NCBI GenBank assembly: GCA_905250075.1
Contig: CAJNOP010000059.1
Location: 863,227-927,226 of the forward strand
Reading direction: 5' to 3'
DNA length: 64,000 bases
DNA from: Rotaria sp. Silwood1
Taxonomy: Eukaryota; Rotifera; Eurotatoria; Philodinida; Philodinidae
Below, piece by piece: positions 48,716-60,449 of the stretch. Below the pieces are notes generated by a model that was given only the letters and a program-made list of their open reading frames with translations, made no database searches and was not told where the DNA came from. A program made the translations under genes and the position numbers. Positions within the stretch are counted from its first letter, which is position 1. The number at the start of each line of letters is the position of its first letter.

Positions 48716-51700
48716 CGTTGATTTCTTACGAAATAAAAATGAATGTTTTCTTTTTGTTTGCTATTTTTAATACATATTTATCATTTCTTTTAATGAGAAG
48801 AATCTTGTTTCAAGGTGCCAACTAATAAAAAAAAAAATAACAACATCGATCAATCGATTGCAAACAAGCAATTAGCTAATAGCCGAAAGAAAAATCACAT
48901 ATAGAACACAATATATCTCCGATTAGAATAACTTTTTATGAATAAAGTAGATAAAAATAAATCGTTTAGCATAATGAAAAATTGATTTCTTATGACTAGA
49001 AAATGATTGATGATGTTTATTTTTTTGGATGTTGACATATGACATAGAACAAGGAGATTATCAACATTTAGATGATTGATAATCAACCGTTGTAGAATAA
49101 TTCTATTGCGAAAAAAAACAACTGGGAATTTAAGAGTAGCTTTCAAAAATAAGCGCCGCACGCCTCTTTAAATATAACAGAAAAATGATTAGAAGATTTT
49201 CGAGTAACATATGAAAGCATCAAATGACTTATACATTTTTATATATGATTAAAATGTGAACTGATGTGATTTCGTTATTTATCATTAAGTATATTTTTTT
49301 ACGTATGAAATAATACTAATGAGAATTTATAATTATCTGTAATTTGAAATATATAAACTTATTAGCAGTAATTTGCGAACGGAAATTTGGGAGACAGAAT
49401 AGATTGCATAAACCAAAGTTGTTGACAGGATACTTAGTTAATATCTATAGGATTAATATATTAGCTTTTTTGTTGCATTCCATTGAGAGAGTGAGAGAGT
49501 AGCATTGTGATATTTCTTCATGAAATAGTATTATTATTTAGTTATATTTCAAAATAAGGATTAAATGATTCATTCCAAAAGGAAATAGCTTAGCACTGTT
49601 AAAAAAGGACCAGTAAGATATGATGAAATGTAGGACAAATTGATAAGCCTTTATTACAACAGATAAAAGTATTTTTTTAGAGATGTTGTATCCACTGTCT
49701 CACTCTTTCTTTTCTTTTATACTCTTTATAATTTCCATTCACCAAGATTCAATTCCTAATGTTTACTCAAATGGTATTCTATATTCTTTTCCAGTTTCGA
49801 TATTACAAAAAATATCCCAACATATGAAATGCAGGCTTTGAGACTAAATGTTTGTGTATTTGTGATTATCTTGAAAGTATTTTCAAGAAATCAAAAGTTC
49901 TGGCCATAGAACAGAATTATTGTATTTTTTCTAAAATAAGGCTTAGAGAATTTCTCTAAAAATGTTCTTGAAAATAGTGAGATGATTTTTGAAAAATCCG
50001 AAAAATATTTTGAACGGAAAATTTTTCTGTACACGTTTGCACTTTCACTATGGCGAGTCAAAAGTAAAAGTTGAAGTCTTAATTAACATATCAGCTTATA
50101 GGATAGAAGCTACCCTGCAAAATGTACCATTCGAATTTTTCTACAGGTCACTTTAATTTTCGTTTCTCTCAAAACCATCATTTTGAAAAATGAAATTTTT
50201 TGAGCAAAAGATGTTTTATATTGAAAAGAGCTCTTAACACATCGCTTATAATTCTACTTAAATAAAACTCACAAATTTGTACAATATAACATTTTATAAA
50301 GAAGTGTTCCATTAACAATACAACCTACTCCGATACTTTTTATCACATTCGAAAAAGAATTTATAGGAATTAGCAAAAAGTCAATTGGTTCAGTATTCAA
50401 TCTAATTTTTTAGGTATTTGAAAAATTCCTTCACTAGTTTCAAGCAAAAAAAAGACACAATACTTCTGATCACATATTGAAAGAGAGCATAACACTTGGA
50501 TCATTATTAATAGTTTTCTTTTGGCTTGTCTGAGATACTTTCAAACAGACCAAAATGAATAGCCATCTGCATTAAAAAGTTCGACTTACACTTTACATCC
50601 AAACTCATTTGTTTGAGTCTCTCAAAAATTATCTCGCTACTTTCAAACAAAAAACGCCGATAAACTTTTCAAGCCCGTATTCTGAAAGTGCGCAATATGC
50701 TGATCCTAATTCATAGCTTTTGACACCCAAGAGATACTTTCAACAGACCCAATAAACAAATAAATATTTTATCTCAAAATTTTCGGCCCGTCTGTTATGT
50801 TTGCTTTATCTTCTTGACAATTATTTATTTTAGAAAAATAAAAATACTCTGAATAGTGTCAAATATACACAGTACTTAAAAATTCTCTTGTTATACAAAA
50901 GTCGGGATGCAACAATGACGGCACATCTAGTCTAAACATTTATGTATAGACTGACAGTGAATTCACAATAAAGCTATGATGATTTTGTATTGATTTCGAT
51001 TTTCTCACTCAGGCGGGTTATTTAAAAAAAATAGCTGAATTTTAAAGTAATAGACTAAACGTTGTTAGGATCAAGAGAACTGAATCTATCGTATACATCA
51101 ATTGGATCAAAAGAAAAAATGTCGAAGGAAAAAGTAAATGTGGGTGTAGTAGATTTAAAGAGGAGACTGATATCCGCATACATACTTGATCCAGACACCC
51201 CCATCCATATTCTTCCACTTAAAGAAACATATTTTCTTATCGTTAGTTTTTTAATTGGATATTGTTCATGCACTATGATCTCTTGTTGATGTACTTCTAT
51301 TTATTTCATTTTTCTGTATGGAATAAAATGTCTTCACATCGTTGGTTGAAAATCTCAAAATAAAGTTTTTATTTTTCGCATTTTTCCTTTCGGACAAGTT
51401 AATGTCATTCGAATCTATACAAGGTTTGTCGAAATTTTCAATGTTGATTTTCTCGTTCAAGAAATATTTAGTTCTCACAGCTTGGTTATGTTTTAAAAAA
51501 CTCAGCTATTTTCTTGATATAGACTTTCATCGACCGAAAAGGTCGAAATGAATCTAGGATCATCGTCATTTTATTATGCCTTAACCATTGTTGTATATAT
51601 GGGCATGTCTAGACCAGTGCATCAGTCCATGGTGCCATCGGTAATCACCCTTGCCATTGCGTCCGGAATATAAACATAGAATAGCTTTTTTAATCTTTTC

Positions 51701-51949
51701 TTTTTATATAAAATTCATCATTTCAACTAGTTCCTTTTTTTCTTTGTAAATTGTCAATATATTTCACCCCGGGATAAAGTAATGTATCATTTCGCTGTTC
51801 ATATACACATAAAAGAAAAAATAAAGGAAAAAAAAAATATATATATATATATCAATGGATAAATTAAACCAATATTCAATTGACTGTTGTGAACATTGAA
51901 TAGCTCGAAATACAAAAAAAAAAAGAAACAAAAACAAACAAAATTATTT
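48716..51949. other. 3.2-kb intergenic region, no supported gene
   Basis: Open frames at 48895-49161, 51055-51289 and 51266-51551 overlap on both strands and lack splice partners or motifs. An imperfect tandem duplication is visible at about 50430-50760. Alternating AT lies at about 51838-51852. Nothing else is recognisable. Confidence 0.4.
50430..50760. repeat. Diverged tandem duplication, period about 200-230 bp
   Basis: GAGATACTTTCAAACAGACC near 50531 recurs as GAGATACTTTCAACAGACCC near 50731. GAAAGAGAGCATAACACTTG near 50481 corresponds to GAAAGTGCGCAATATGCTGA near 50685. The order is preserved, suggesting an old tandem duplication of non-coding DNA. Confidence 0.45.
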
Positions 51950-54388
51950 CTATCTTGTTGTTGATGTATGATATAAAATTGATTGACTAACAATAGGTTT
52001 AAGTAAAACATATGCATCAGAAGCATATGTTTGTGAACTAGATGATTGAATAAACATTTGATTTAAAAGTTTTTCTTTTACTTTAATATCACATCTTATT
52101 GGTATATCATTTCCATTTGATGATATATTTGATATTTGTTTCATATATTTAGCAAATAAATTTGGTATACCAGCAAGCATATTTGAAAAATCTTTTTGTT
52201 GTTTTTCATAAATAGCTAATAATTCAATATCAATTGAAAATGATGTTAAACTTTTACAACCAATTAAAAATAATTCAGCTGTTCTACGATAATATTCAAT
52301 AATACGTGCACATAATATAGCTAAACAATCAATAGCTTCATCGGCTAATGTCTAAAATTACAAAGCAAAAAAAAACAAATTAAATTAAAAAAATCTAAAT
52401 CAAAAAAATATCATTTATTTTATTTTTGCTTTTTATTTTACTTTTTGATCAAGTTCTGTATCCATCCAATCCCATTCAGTTAGAAATTGATTAGCTGATT
52501 CATAAACTTCAAGTAATTTATCAACAGATACTGTTGAACGTAATTGTGTTTGATATGCAGTAAATTTTTGTGATAAAATATCTAAACTTGGTATATGATT
52601 ATTATCATTATCATCAGATATTGTTGATGAATCTAAAGTATTATTGATGTCCATATCATCATCATCTAATTGAAAATAATTATCAATTTGTTCAAGAATT
52701 TTTTCATTTCCATAACTCATCGTTTGTAAAGTAGTTGATGATTGATTTGATAATAATTCAAGTGCTTCAAAATGAGCAAGACCTAAAAATACAATATAAT
52801 TTACATTTTGTTTTAATGTTTTTTGAAAATATTTACCTTGATGTTTTTCAAATAATTGTAAAAATGTAGTCATTTCAGTTTTCGTTGTAGTTATTTTTGT
52901 TTCAGTTTCATTTTTTGCTTCACGTATTATCTAAAATAGTAATACAAAGAGAGTTAAACAAGAAATATGTATAAAATTTCTTTTAATGATACTAACTTCA
53001 GATAATGTTGGTTGATTCTGTTTTCTTAATAAACGTCGTGTTCCTTGTAATGCTGGATCAGCTTCATTAATTACCTTTTTAGAAACAAAATTTAAATATA
53101 TTTAGACATATACATCTATTATTGCGTACATACATCAAATGTTTTTTTACCAACAGTTTCAAGAACATCAAGGCTACCGGAGACAACTTTCATACCCTTG
53201 AGAGACAAACAAAAAAACACATACATAATCAAATTTAATAATCTTCTTTTTTCACATACAGTATTCGTTAGTTTTTCTAAACTTAATGCATTAAGCCAAC
53301 CATCTTGATTTGTAACTGAATCATTTTTTTCTGTCTGAACATTCGACGATTCAGGTTCTAAAAATAAATAATTATACAAAATTCCGAGACTAACATTCCA
53401 TTAAATAGTTATTGAATTTTAAATATATTCTATCAAATAGATGTAAAAACATCAAAAAACGAATTTTTTTTTTTTTTTTTGACTAACCATCTTCACTGTC
53501 TGATGTTTCGCCTTTAATTTTAAATGCCATTCGATTCATTTCTGCTAATTGTTGAGGATCAGGTGCACCAAGACCAGCTTCAACTGATTCAATAACTGCA
53601 CTTAAACCTTCACCTAAAACATTAAAAAATGTATGCTTGTTTTGTTTTTCAGAAAATTATAAATTTATATCGATACATACTAACAGTATTTGTTAATGTT
53701 GAAACACTTTGTTTAGCTGTTGATAAAAGTGATCCAAAATTACTCCATGGATTATGCCAAGTTGACTAAAAAAAAACATAATGTCTTCATAAATAAGAAA
53801 AACATTTGTTAAATTTACTGTATGTTTTGGTGATTGAGCAGAAAGTTGATCTAAAATCTGATGTGCATCTTTAACATCATGTTTACTTGTTGCTGATGAT
53901 GATGATAATGTTTCTTCATGATGTCGTTCAATTGAATGAGATGATTGTGTATTTAATTTATTATCTTCGTTATGAAAATTTAAATCAATTTGTTTTTTAC
54001 GATATTTTTTTCGTTGTAAATGTTGTTGTTGTTGTTGAATAGATGATTCCGATTGATCATCTTCATCAGAAGCAATTTGTGATAGACTATCACCTGTTTT
54101 TGAAGGTGATGATGATCCTGATGATATAGAATCTTGTTGTGATTGTTTGGACGTTTTTATTTGAGCTTCAATCGGTTGTCCATCGTCAATATTCCAATCA
54201 TCCCAACCATCAGTTACGGCTGGTTTAGGTGATATTGTTTCAACTTGATTTTCATTGGGAGATGATAGTATTGGATTAGATGGAAGAGGTGAAGTTGAAG
54301 GTTTAATTATAGGAGGAGATATTGGTTCACCTTCATCTGCACTTTCAAATTCATCATTACTATCATCTTCTCTAGTTGAACTTGACAT
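51950..54388 (-). CDS. FAM114A (NOXP20) family protein, 8 exons
   Basis: Exons 54388-53819, 53765-53681, 53613-53488, 53357-53260, 53196-53134, 53074-52997, 52930-52442 and 52351-51950 join in frame to 636 residues. The ATG at 54388 is the first in frame. The N-terminal 190 residues are acidic, Ser-rich and disordered (MSSSTREDDSNDEFESADEG). The conserved family order follows: TWHNPWSNFGSLLSTAKQSV, EGLSAVIESVEAGLGAPDPQ, MKVVSGSLDVLETVGKKTFD, NEADPALQGTRRLL, LAHFEALELLSNQ, and a helical C-terminus with LADEAIDCLAILCARIIEYY. Vertebrate FAM114A1/A2 are cytosolic/Golgi-associated proteins with poorly defined roles; FAM114A1 is linked to neuronal development. A1 and A2 cannot be told apart here, probably a single pre-duplication gene. 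Confidence 0.88.
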
Positions 54389-55529
54389 TTGAAAAGTATT
54401 ATTGAGTGCAAAGAAAAACAATGATTCTTATTGTTGAGAAAACGTTTATTTTTTTCAGATTTTTATGTAAAGGCTGACACGTATACAGAAGAAAACATAA
54501 AATAATATTTATGATACACGAATCATATTTTTTCTCAATCACGAGATTTTGCGATTTTTTAACCTATAAAAAAAGAGTTGTATTATTGGTTCTTGATATG
54601 GTTTTTTTTTATTGAATGTGATATTCAGTGACATCTTTTGATGAATTAAAAATATAACTCAAGAATAGTTGTAACACGTTATCATTGATGTTTTCGTATG
54701 TTTAAATTTGAGAAATTTATAAATGTATTGTTCTCATCTAACATTGTAAAAATTCTTTCGGAACATATTTGAATTTGAGTCACACTGCTTTCTTAACCAA
54801 TTAATTAATATATAAATTGACCAAATCCTTACTTCTAGTACTATATGACTACATTTCAAAGAATATTTCGATTATTTTTCCTTTCCATAACAAAATAAAG
54901 CAAGTGAGGGGAAAGTATTAAGATTGAATAATTTTATTTCTTTTTGCTTGACAGATGATAGAGTCATCTAGAAAAAAAAAACAACTATTACATTAAAAAT
55001 TAGATTCATGGTCTTTCACATGATCGGAATATTCATAAGAACCCACTTCCAAGAAATTTATGCGTTCTTATCTATTGATTACTTATGATCTGAATGCAAA
55101 AGTTAAAAACAAATGATGGTCTGGTAATAAGCCATAATTTATATCGGAAAATAAATTTGCATTTCTATGTAAAAGAAATGTTTGTTCGAGCCAATGAATG
55201 ATGTTTAATAAACATTGTTTCAATATAAAATACTTTAAGAATTGTTGTTTGTCTAATATAATAATATAATCTATGAGAAGAGGTATATATACAAATGATT
55301 TTTATCAAATTAGGAGAAATTTGTCTCCATGAAAAACGATTTCTGTTGTGTTGACAAACTTTACATATTCTTCCGTCTGAAGAATGATTATATGCAATCA
55401 GAGTGTCTCTCAATCTGACAAAATTTTCGTTTTCTCTCCTGCTAAGCTGAATGAGTTTTTGCATGGCTTTTGCTTACTGATCTCCATAACGAGAGTCGAC
55501 CTTCCCCTCTCAATCTTGGTAACTCTGAC
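54389..55529. other. Intergenic between divergent FAM114A and WDR45B, no gene seen
   Basis: Should contain the FAM114A promoter near 54400. Open frames at 55165-55464 and 55384-55592 are short and overlapping, and run up to the foldback element. I do not support them. Confidence 0.45.
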
Positions 55530-56360
55530 GAGGGAACTACCCGAGGTGCTAAAAAGCTTTTCGGTGGAGTATATGATGGTTAGATAGGGCATAGCTAGGA
55601 GTGATATACTCTAAGTTGGTTCGGACCCAAGCTGCTTTTAGCAGGAGTTATAGATTTCTTAAGTTATACGCGGAATATGCAGTTTTACACTTGAAGCTTC
55701 GTTTCCTCAAACAAACAACGACGTATTGGTCGAAAATTTTGTTATATCTATCTCAGCTGATGATGTTGGTTATTTGTAAGTTGCTGCTTAAAAAGATAAA
55801 AATGTGAATATTAGAGAAAAAGATTAAAAAAATATGGAAAAAAACATAAAATTGCCATATGTGTCTTCATAAATCAGATATCATCAGTATGATAATCAAT
55901 GAAAAAATCTTAATTGGAAAAATAATATCTTTTTGCAATAGGCGCATGAACACATTTGCATACCTGTTTGAAAAGGTCGACGATCAATATCAATATTGGC
56001 TATAGCACTCATATCATAACAACAGCATTGACTGGAAAATGAAAAATAGTTTCTACTGCATTCTCTTTATTTTCTGTAATATTTACATCTTTATCTTTTC
56101 AAGCAGCAACCTACAAATAATGAACATCATCAGTTGAGACAGATATAACAAAATTTTCGACCAATACGTCGTTGTTTGTTTGAGGAAACGAAGCTTCAGG
56201 TGTAAAACTGCATATTCCGCTTATGACTTAAGAAATTCATAACTCCTGCTAAAAGCAGCATGGGTCTGAACCACCTTAGAGTATATCACTCCTAGCTATG
56301 CTCTATCTAAGCATCATATACTCAGTCGAAAAGCTTTTTAGCACCTCGGATAGTTCCCTT
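55530..56360. mobile_element. Large foldback element, about 830 bp, just upstream of WDR45B
   Basis: The left arm (55530-55822) and right arm (56061-56360) are reverse complements over nearly 300 bp, roughly 90% or better by eye. Left, AGGGAACTACCCGAGGTGCT then AAAAAGCTTTTCG; right, the complement of CGAAAAGCTTTTTAGCACCT then CGGATAGTTCCCT. Similarity fades outward (TCTGACG on the left against TCTCACA on the right, complemented), so exact ends are uncertain and no target duplication is clear. The spacer of about 240 bp has no coding frame. The open frame at 55601-55807 lies within the arm and is not a gene. Confidence 0.85.
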
Positions 56361-56574
56361 GTGAGACACCTTGCATATTAATAATAATTCAAGTACGAAA
56401 GTGTATGATAATTGTTCCAAGATAGTATTTATTATTATACGCCATCTGTTTACTTTAATTTTCATTGGTTTATTCTAGGAACAAATATGCATACTAATGC
56501 TTTGCTTTTCGAATAGGTAATCATATTCGACAAGAACTACGATTGAAAGACTATCTCATGTCATATTGAATGAC

Positions 56575-58427
56575 ATGAATCTCGCCAATGTAAAATCGGC
56601 CAAAGATGGCCTTCTTTTTGTTGGTTTTAATCAAGACGCTAGTAAGTTGTTATTATATATGTCTATATGCTTATCTTTATTTATCAATATCTTTTAGATT
56701 GTTTTGCTTGCGGTCTTGAAAATGGTTTTCGAATATATAATACAGATCCACTTCGTCAAACACAACGACAAGGTAATAAAAAAACTTAATAAATTGTTTT
56801 CAATTATTGTCTTTTTCGTTCTCTAGATTTTGGTGACGGTGGTATTGGACAAGTTGAAATGTTATTTCGTTGTAATTATGTCGCACTTGTTGGTGGTGGA
56901 AAATCACCTAAATATTCTCCATCAAAAGGTAAGCAATAAATGTTTTAATGAATTGAGCTGTCCAATGCGTTATCTACCTTTGACCCAAGCTAACATATCG
57001 AGGCCTCTAGTAAGCAATTATAATGCACAACAATGATGATAAAAATCAAATTTATTGATAATAAAAATGATCAAATTTCATTAAAAAAATCTACACATTG
57101 ATCTCTGAGTTGTGCAATTAGAAAAAAACCAAAATCAAAACTTAAAAGATCTTGCTGTTTTTTCTTTCTTTTCTAGTTATGATTTGGGATGATGCAAAAA
57201 AACGTGTCGTTATTGAACTTGAATTTTCAACAGAAGTTAAAGGTGTTCGTTTACGTAGAGATCGGTATATAAAATAAAAAAAATTAAAATTTTAAACAAA
57301 AAAAAAAAACCGATTTCAATTCTAGAATTATTGTTATACTTGAAACAATGATTAAAGTTTATACATTTACACAAAATCCTCAACAATTACATGTTTTTGA
57401 AACATGTACTAATACTCGTGGTATGAATAGATTTATGTTTTTTTTATAACTTTTAAAAATTTTTTCTTATTAATGAAAACAAAAAGGTCTTTGTGTTGTG
57501 TGCCCATCGGGTTCGAAATCTTTTATAGCTTATCCAAGTCGAACAATTGGTCAAGTTTGTTTAGTGGATTTAGCTGCAACAGAAAAACCTGTTTTAGAAA
57601 TTCATGCACATGAAGCATCTATTATGTGTAAGTTTTTCTTTTTAAATGCAAATAACAATTTAAATCATATTTGACTTATAGATCTTGCTATGAATATGAC
57701 TGGTACACGTTTAGCTACTGCATCTGAAAAAGTATTTGTTTTAATAAAATTTCGTTATAAAAACAATCTATAATTTTATTTAATAAAAGGGAACATTGAT
57801 AAGAATATTTGATACAGAAACAAGTCAATTACTGAATGAATTACGACGTGGTGCTCATCACGCAACAATTTATTGGTAATAATTTTGAATAAATTTTTTT
57901 TAAAAACTTCATTTTCTTTTGTTTTTTTTTAGCATAAATTTTAATCAAGATTCAACTCTTTTATGTGTGTCGAGTGATCATTCAACGGTACATATTTTTT
58001 ATATAGAAGAATCACATAAAAATAGATCACGTTCATCAGGGTTTGTTATGTCTTTTTTTTTCGAAAAAATTTATATTTATTTTTGTTCTTTTTTTTTTGT
58101 AATAAAGTGCTGTAGCATTTTTACCCAAATATTTTAATTCACAATGGAGTTCTTGCAAATTTCATTTACCTGAAAATACAATTAGTATATGTGCATTTGG
58201 TCCTAATTCGGATGCGAATAAAACAGTGATTGGTATGTTTTGCTTTTTTTTTTAATCGATTGAAATTCAGTTTTTTTTTGTTACTTCTTTATAAAGCTCT
58301 GTGTTCTGATGGTTCATATTCTCGTTTTTTAATTACACCAAAAGGTGAATGTGTACAAGATCAATGTCGACAATTTCTTGAAGTTGGCGAAGATGGTTCG
58401 AATCTTATTGGTGCTACAGCTAATTGA
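56575..58427 (+). CDS. WDR45B: WDR45B/WIPI3-type PROPPIN autophagy protein, 11 exons
   Basis: Seven-bladed beta-propeller that binds PI3P/PI(3,5)P2 and acts in autophagosome formation. Exons 56575-56641, 56698-56772, 56827-56928, 57177-57264, 57326-57420, 57487-57627, 57682-57731, 57790-57875, 57933-58040, 58108-58232 and 58297-58427 join in frame to 355 residues (human WDR45B 344). Diagnostic text: [54 protein letters not shown], and the lipid-binding LRRG at about 224-227 followed by [24 protein letters not shown] and overall wording fit WDR45B better than WDR45. An AATAAA at 58447 follows the stop. The foldback element ends about 215 bp before the ATG. Confidence 0.95.
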
Positions 58428-58589
58428 TTGAAAATTTTTCAAGCGTAATAAAAACAAATTCATTCATTTATGTTCATTCTTTTTGTTTTTTTGTTCCTCA
58501 ATGTATAAAAAAAAAATCAAGACGATTGATTCGATGATAATTGTGATTTTGGTCAAAGCCAGATGTTAATGAATATTATTCTTTCTCTT

Positions 58590-58599
58590 TTTCTTTAAG
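58590..58599 (+). promoter_or_regulatory. Candidate trans-splice or 5' UTR acceptor directly before MRPL21 ATG
   Basis: CTTTCTCTTTTTCTTTAAG, a pyrimidine tract ending in AG, abuts the MRPL21 ATG with no base between. This leaves no room for a conventional 5' UTR downstream of the AG, as expected if a leader exon is spliced on. Confidence 0.4.
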
Positions 58600-59313
58600 A
58601 TGAATTCTATAAATAGATGTTTATCTCTACTGATAAAGCAGAGATCAATTTTTCAACAACATCCAATGTTTATTCGAACTATTCCGTATGTTCGTCATAT
58701 TCATTCTAAGAAAAAAAAGAATTTTATTTTTGTTTCTCTGCAGTAAATTTATTCCCGATCATGTTCATCATGATAAAGAAGTTCAACAATTGTATAATAG
58801 AGTAAATAATCTTGTCAAAGATAAATATCAAAATCGACTATTTGCTGTTATTCAAATTGGTAATGAACAAAGAAAAGTAACAACAGAAGATATTATTTGT
58901 AAAGTTGATGAATTTCATCCAACAATCGGTGATAGAATTCGATTTGAAAAAGTTCGTTTTTTATAATTCTATAGAAAATAAAATTTCTTTTTATTTTTTA
59001 AAGGTTCTTCTTGTTGGTAGTTCAGATTTTACAGTTATTGGACGACCTATTCTTGATCCACATTTCGTGCGAGTTGAAGGAATTGTTATTGAAAAAACTT
59101 TATCACAAACTCAAATGGATTATTGGTATGCACCAAGAAAGAAAAAAGTTGGTCAAAGACATCTTCGTAAGTAAATTTGCTTTAATATTATGACAGGAAA
59201 AGAAAACCAATTATCTTGTTTTCATAGTTTGGCGTGATCCACTGACAATGATTCGTATAACAAATATTGAAATACTTGGGCCGATACCAGGAACAAATCA
59301 ATCGAACTCATGA
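58600..59313 (+). CDS. MRPL21: Mitochondrial ribosomal protein bL21m, 4 exons
   Basis: Large-subunit mitoribosome protein. Exons 58600-58685, 58744-58951, 59004-59166 and 59228-59313 join in frame to 180 residues. The N-terminus (MNSINRCLSLLIKQRSIFQQ) is basic and acid-free, a mitochondrial presequence. The L21 domain shows FAVIQIGNEQRKVTTEDIIC, VLLVGSSDFTVIGRP and KTLSQTQMDYWYAPRKKKVG, then the animal-type tail LTMIRITNIEILGP. Its ATG lies only 172 bp beyond the WDR45B stop on the same strand, so the two may share a transcript. Confidence 0.92.
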
Positions 59314-60449
59314 TGTTTATTTGTTTGTTTTCTTTTTTGTGATTGTTAGAACTGTTTTCTCAATGGTAAATATAGGATCGTTTTCTTTCTTTTTTTCTGT
59401 CAAAAATAACAAACATGAATGGTTTGACTCTTCAATGAAGATATTTATTTTTCTTTGAACTAGAGAATAGTCTTCATTGGTAATCAACATTGATTAGAAA
59501 AAAAAAATCTTATAATAAGTTATGAAATGAAGATATTATGAAGTGGAACAGTGCACATGAAAGGTTTTGTCGTACTATGTAATTGTCACATTTGTTGTTC
59601 TCAAAAAATAATTCAAAATAAAAAAAAAACTAATTGAGAACAAACAGTCTTCTTATGAATTTTAAAAGAAGATGAAGTAATTACGGCTGGATATAAATAT
59701 ATATACTTTCATCTACTGCAAATGTTTCATGATTATATTTGAATGATAAGTATAAATTACGATTAAATTATCATTCCGTATATTGTGTTGTAAATATGCA
59801 ACATATTATCAAAATGTTTAAGACTTTTTTTCTTATATAGATGTTTAAATTAAATTATTAAATGAAGAAGAATATATTTATTGCTAATATTTAGTTAATG
59901 ATGAATATTATAGAAACGTTTTGTATTAATAGATTATACAACAACAGTACATTGTTTTTTAATATATTCTCTCTTTGGCTTTTTAATGTTTTCATTGAGT
60001 TTTTACAGATAAAATGTTAATGAGGCCAGCACAATGGCAGACAACAAAAACCAAACTAAACAACAAAACTTATTAGATACGAATGTACGCACTCATATAA
60101 ACTATTGAAAGCAAATAGACAAACAGTTTCTCATTAGTACATTGAGATAGGAAAAAAAACGATTCTATAAATAAAAATGGAAGAAAAATGAAAAAAAAAC
60201 CATGGTCTAGATTGATAAAATGAATGTCGACGGAGTTATTGATGCATATCAAACTCGATTTTCATTTGTCTTTAACAAGAAAGACGTATATACGTGTGCT
60301 GTTTTGTCATCAAGAGTTTTGTTCGCTGAATTAAATAAAAAGAAACAAAATGATCACTGTTTGATATAACTATCTGAGGGTAAAAATAAGTTCGACATTA
60401 AAAATTTAAAAAAAAAAGAAAACAAGAAGAAAAAAAAGAAAAACATTCA
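59314..60449. other. Intergenic between convergent MRPL21 and the SLC4 gene, no gene seen
   Basis: Tail-to-tail spacer of 1.1 kb, AT-rich, containing both 3' UTRs. No coding-like frame, repeat or RNA gene seen. Confidence 0.5.
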
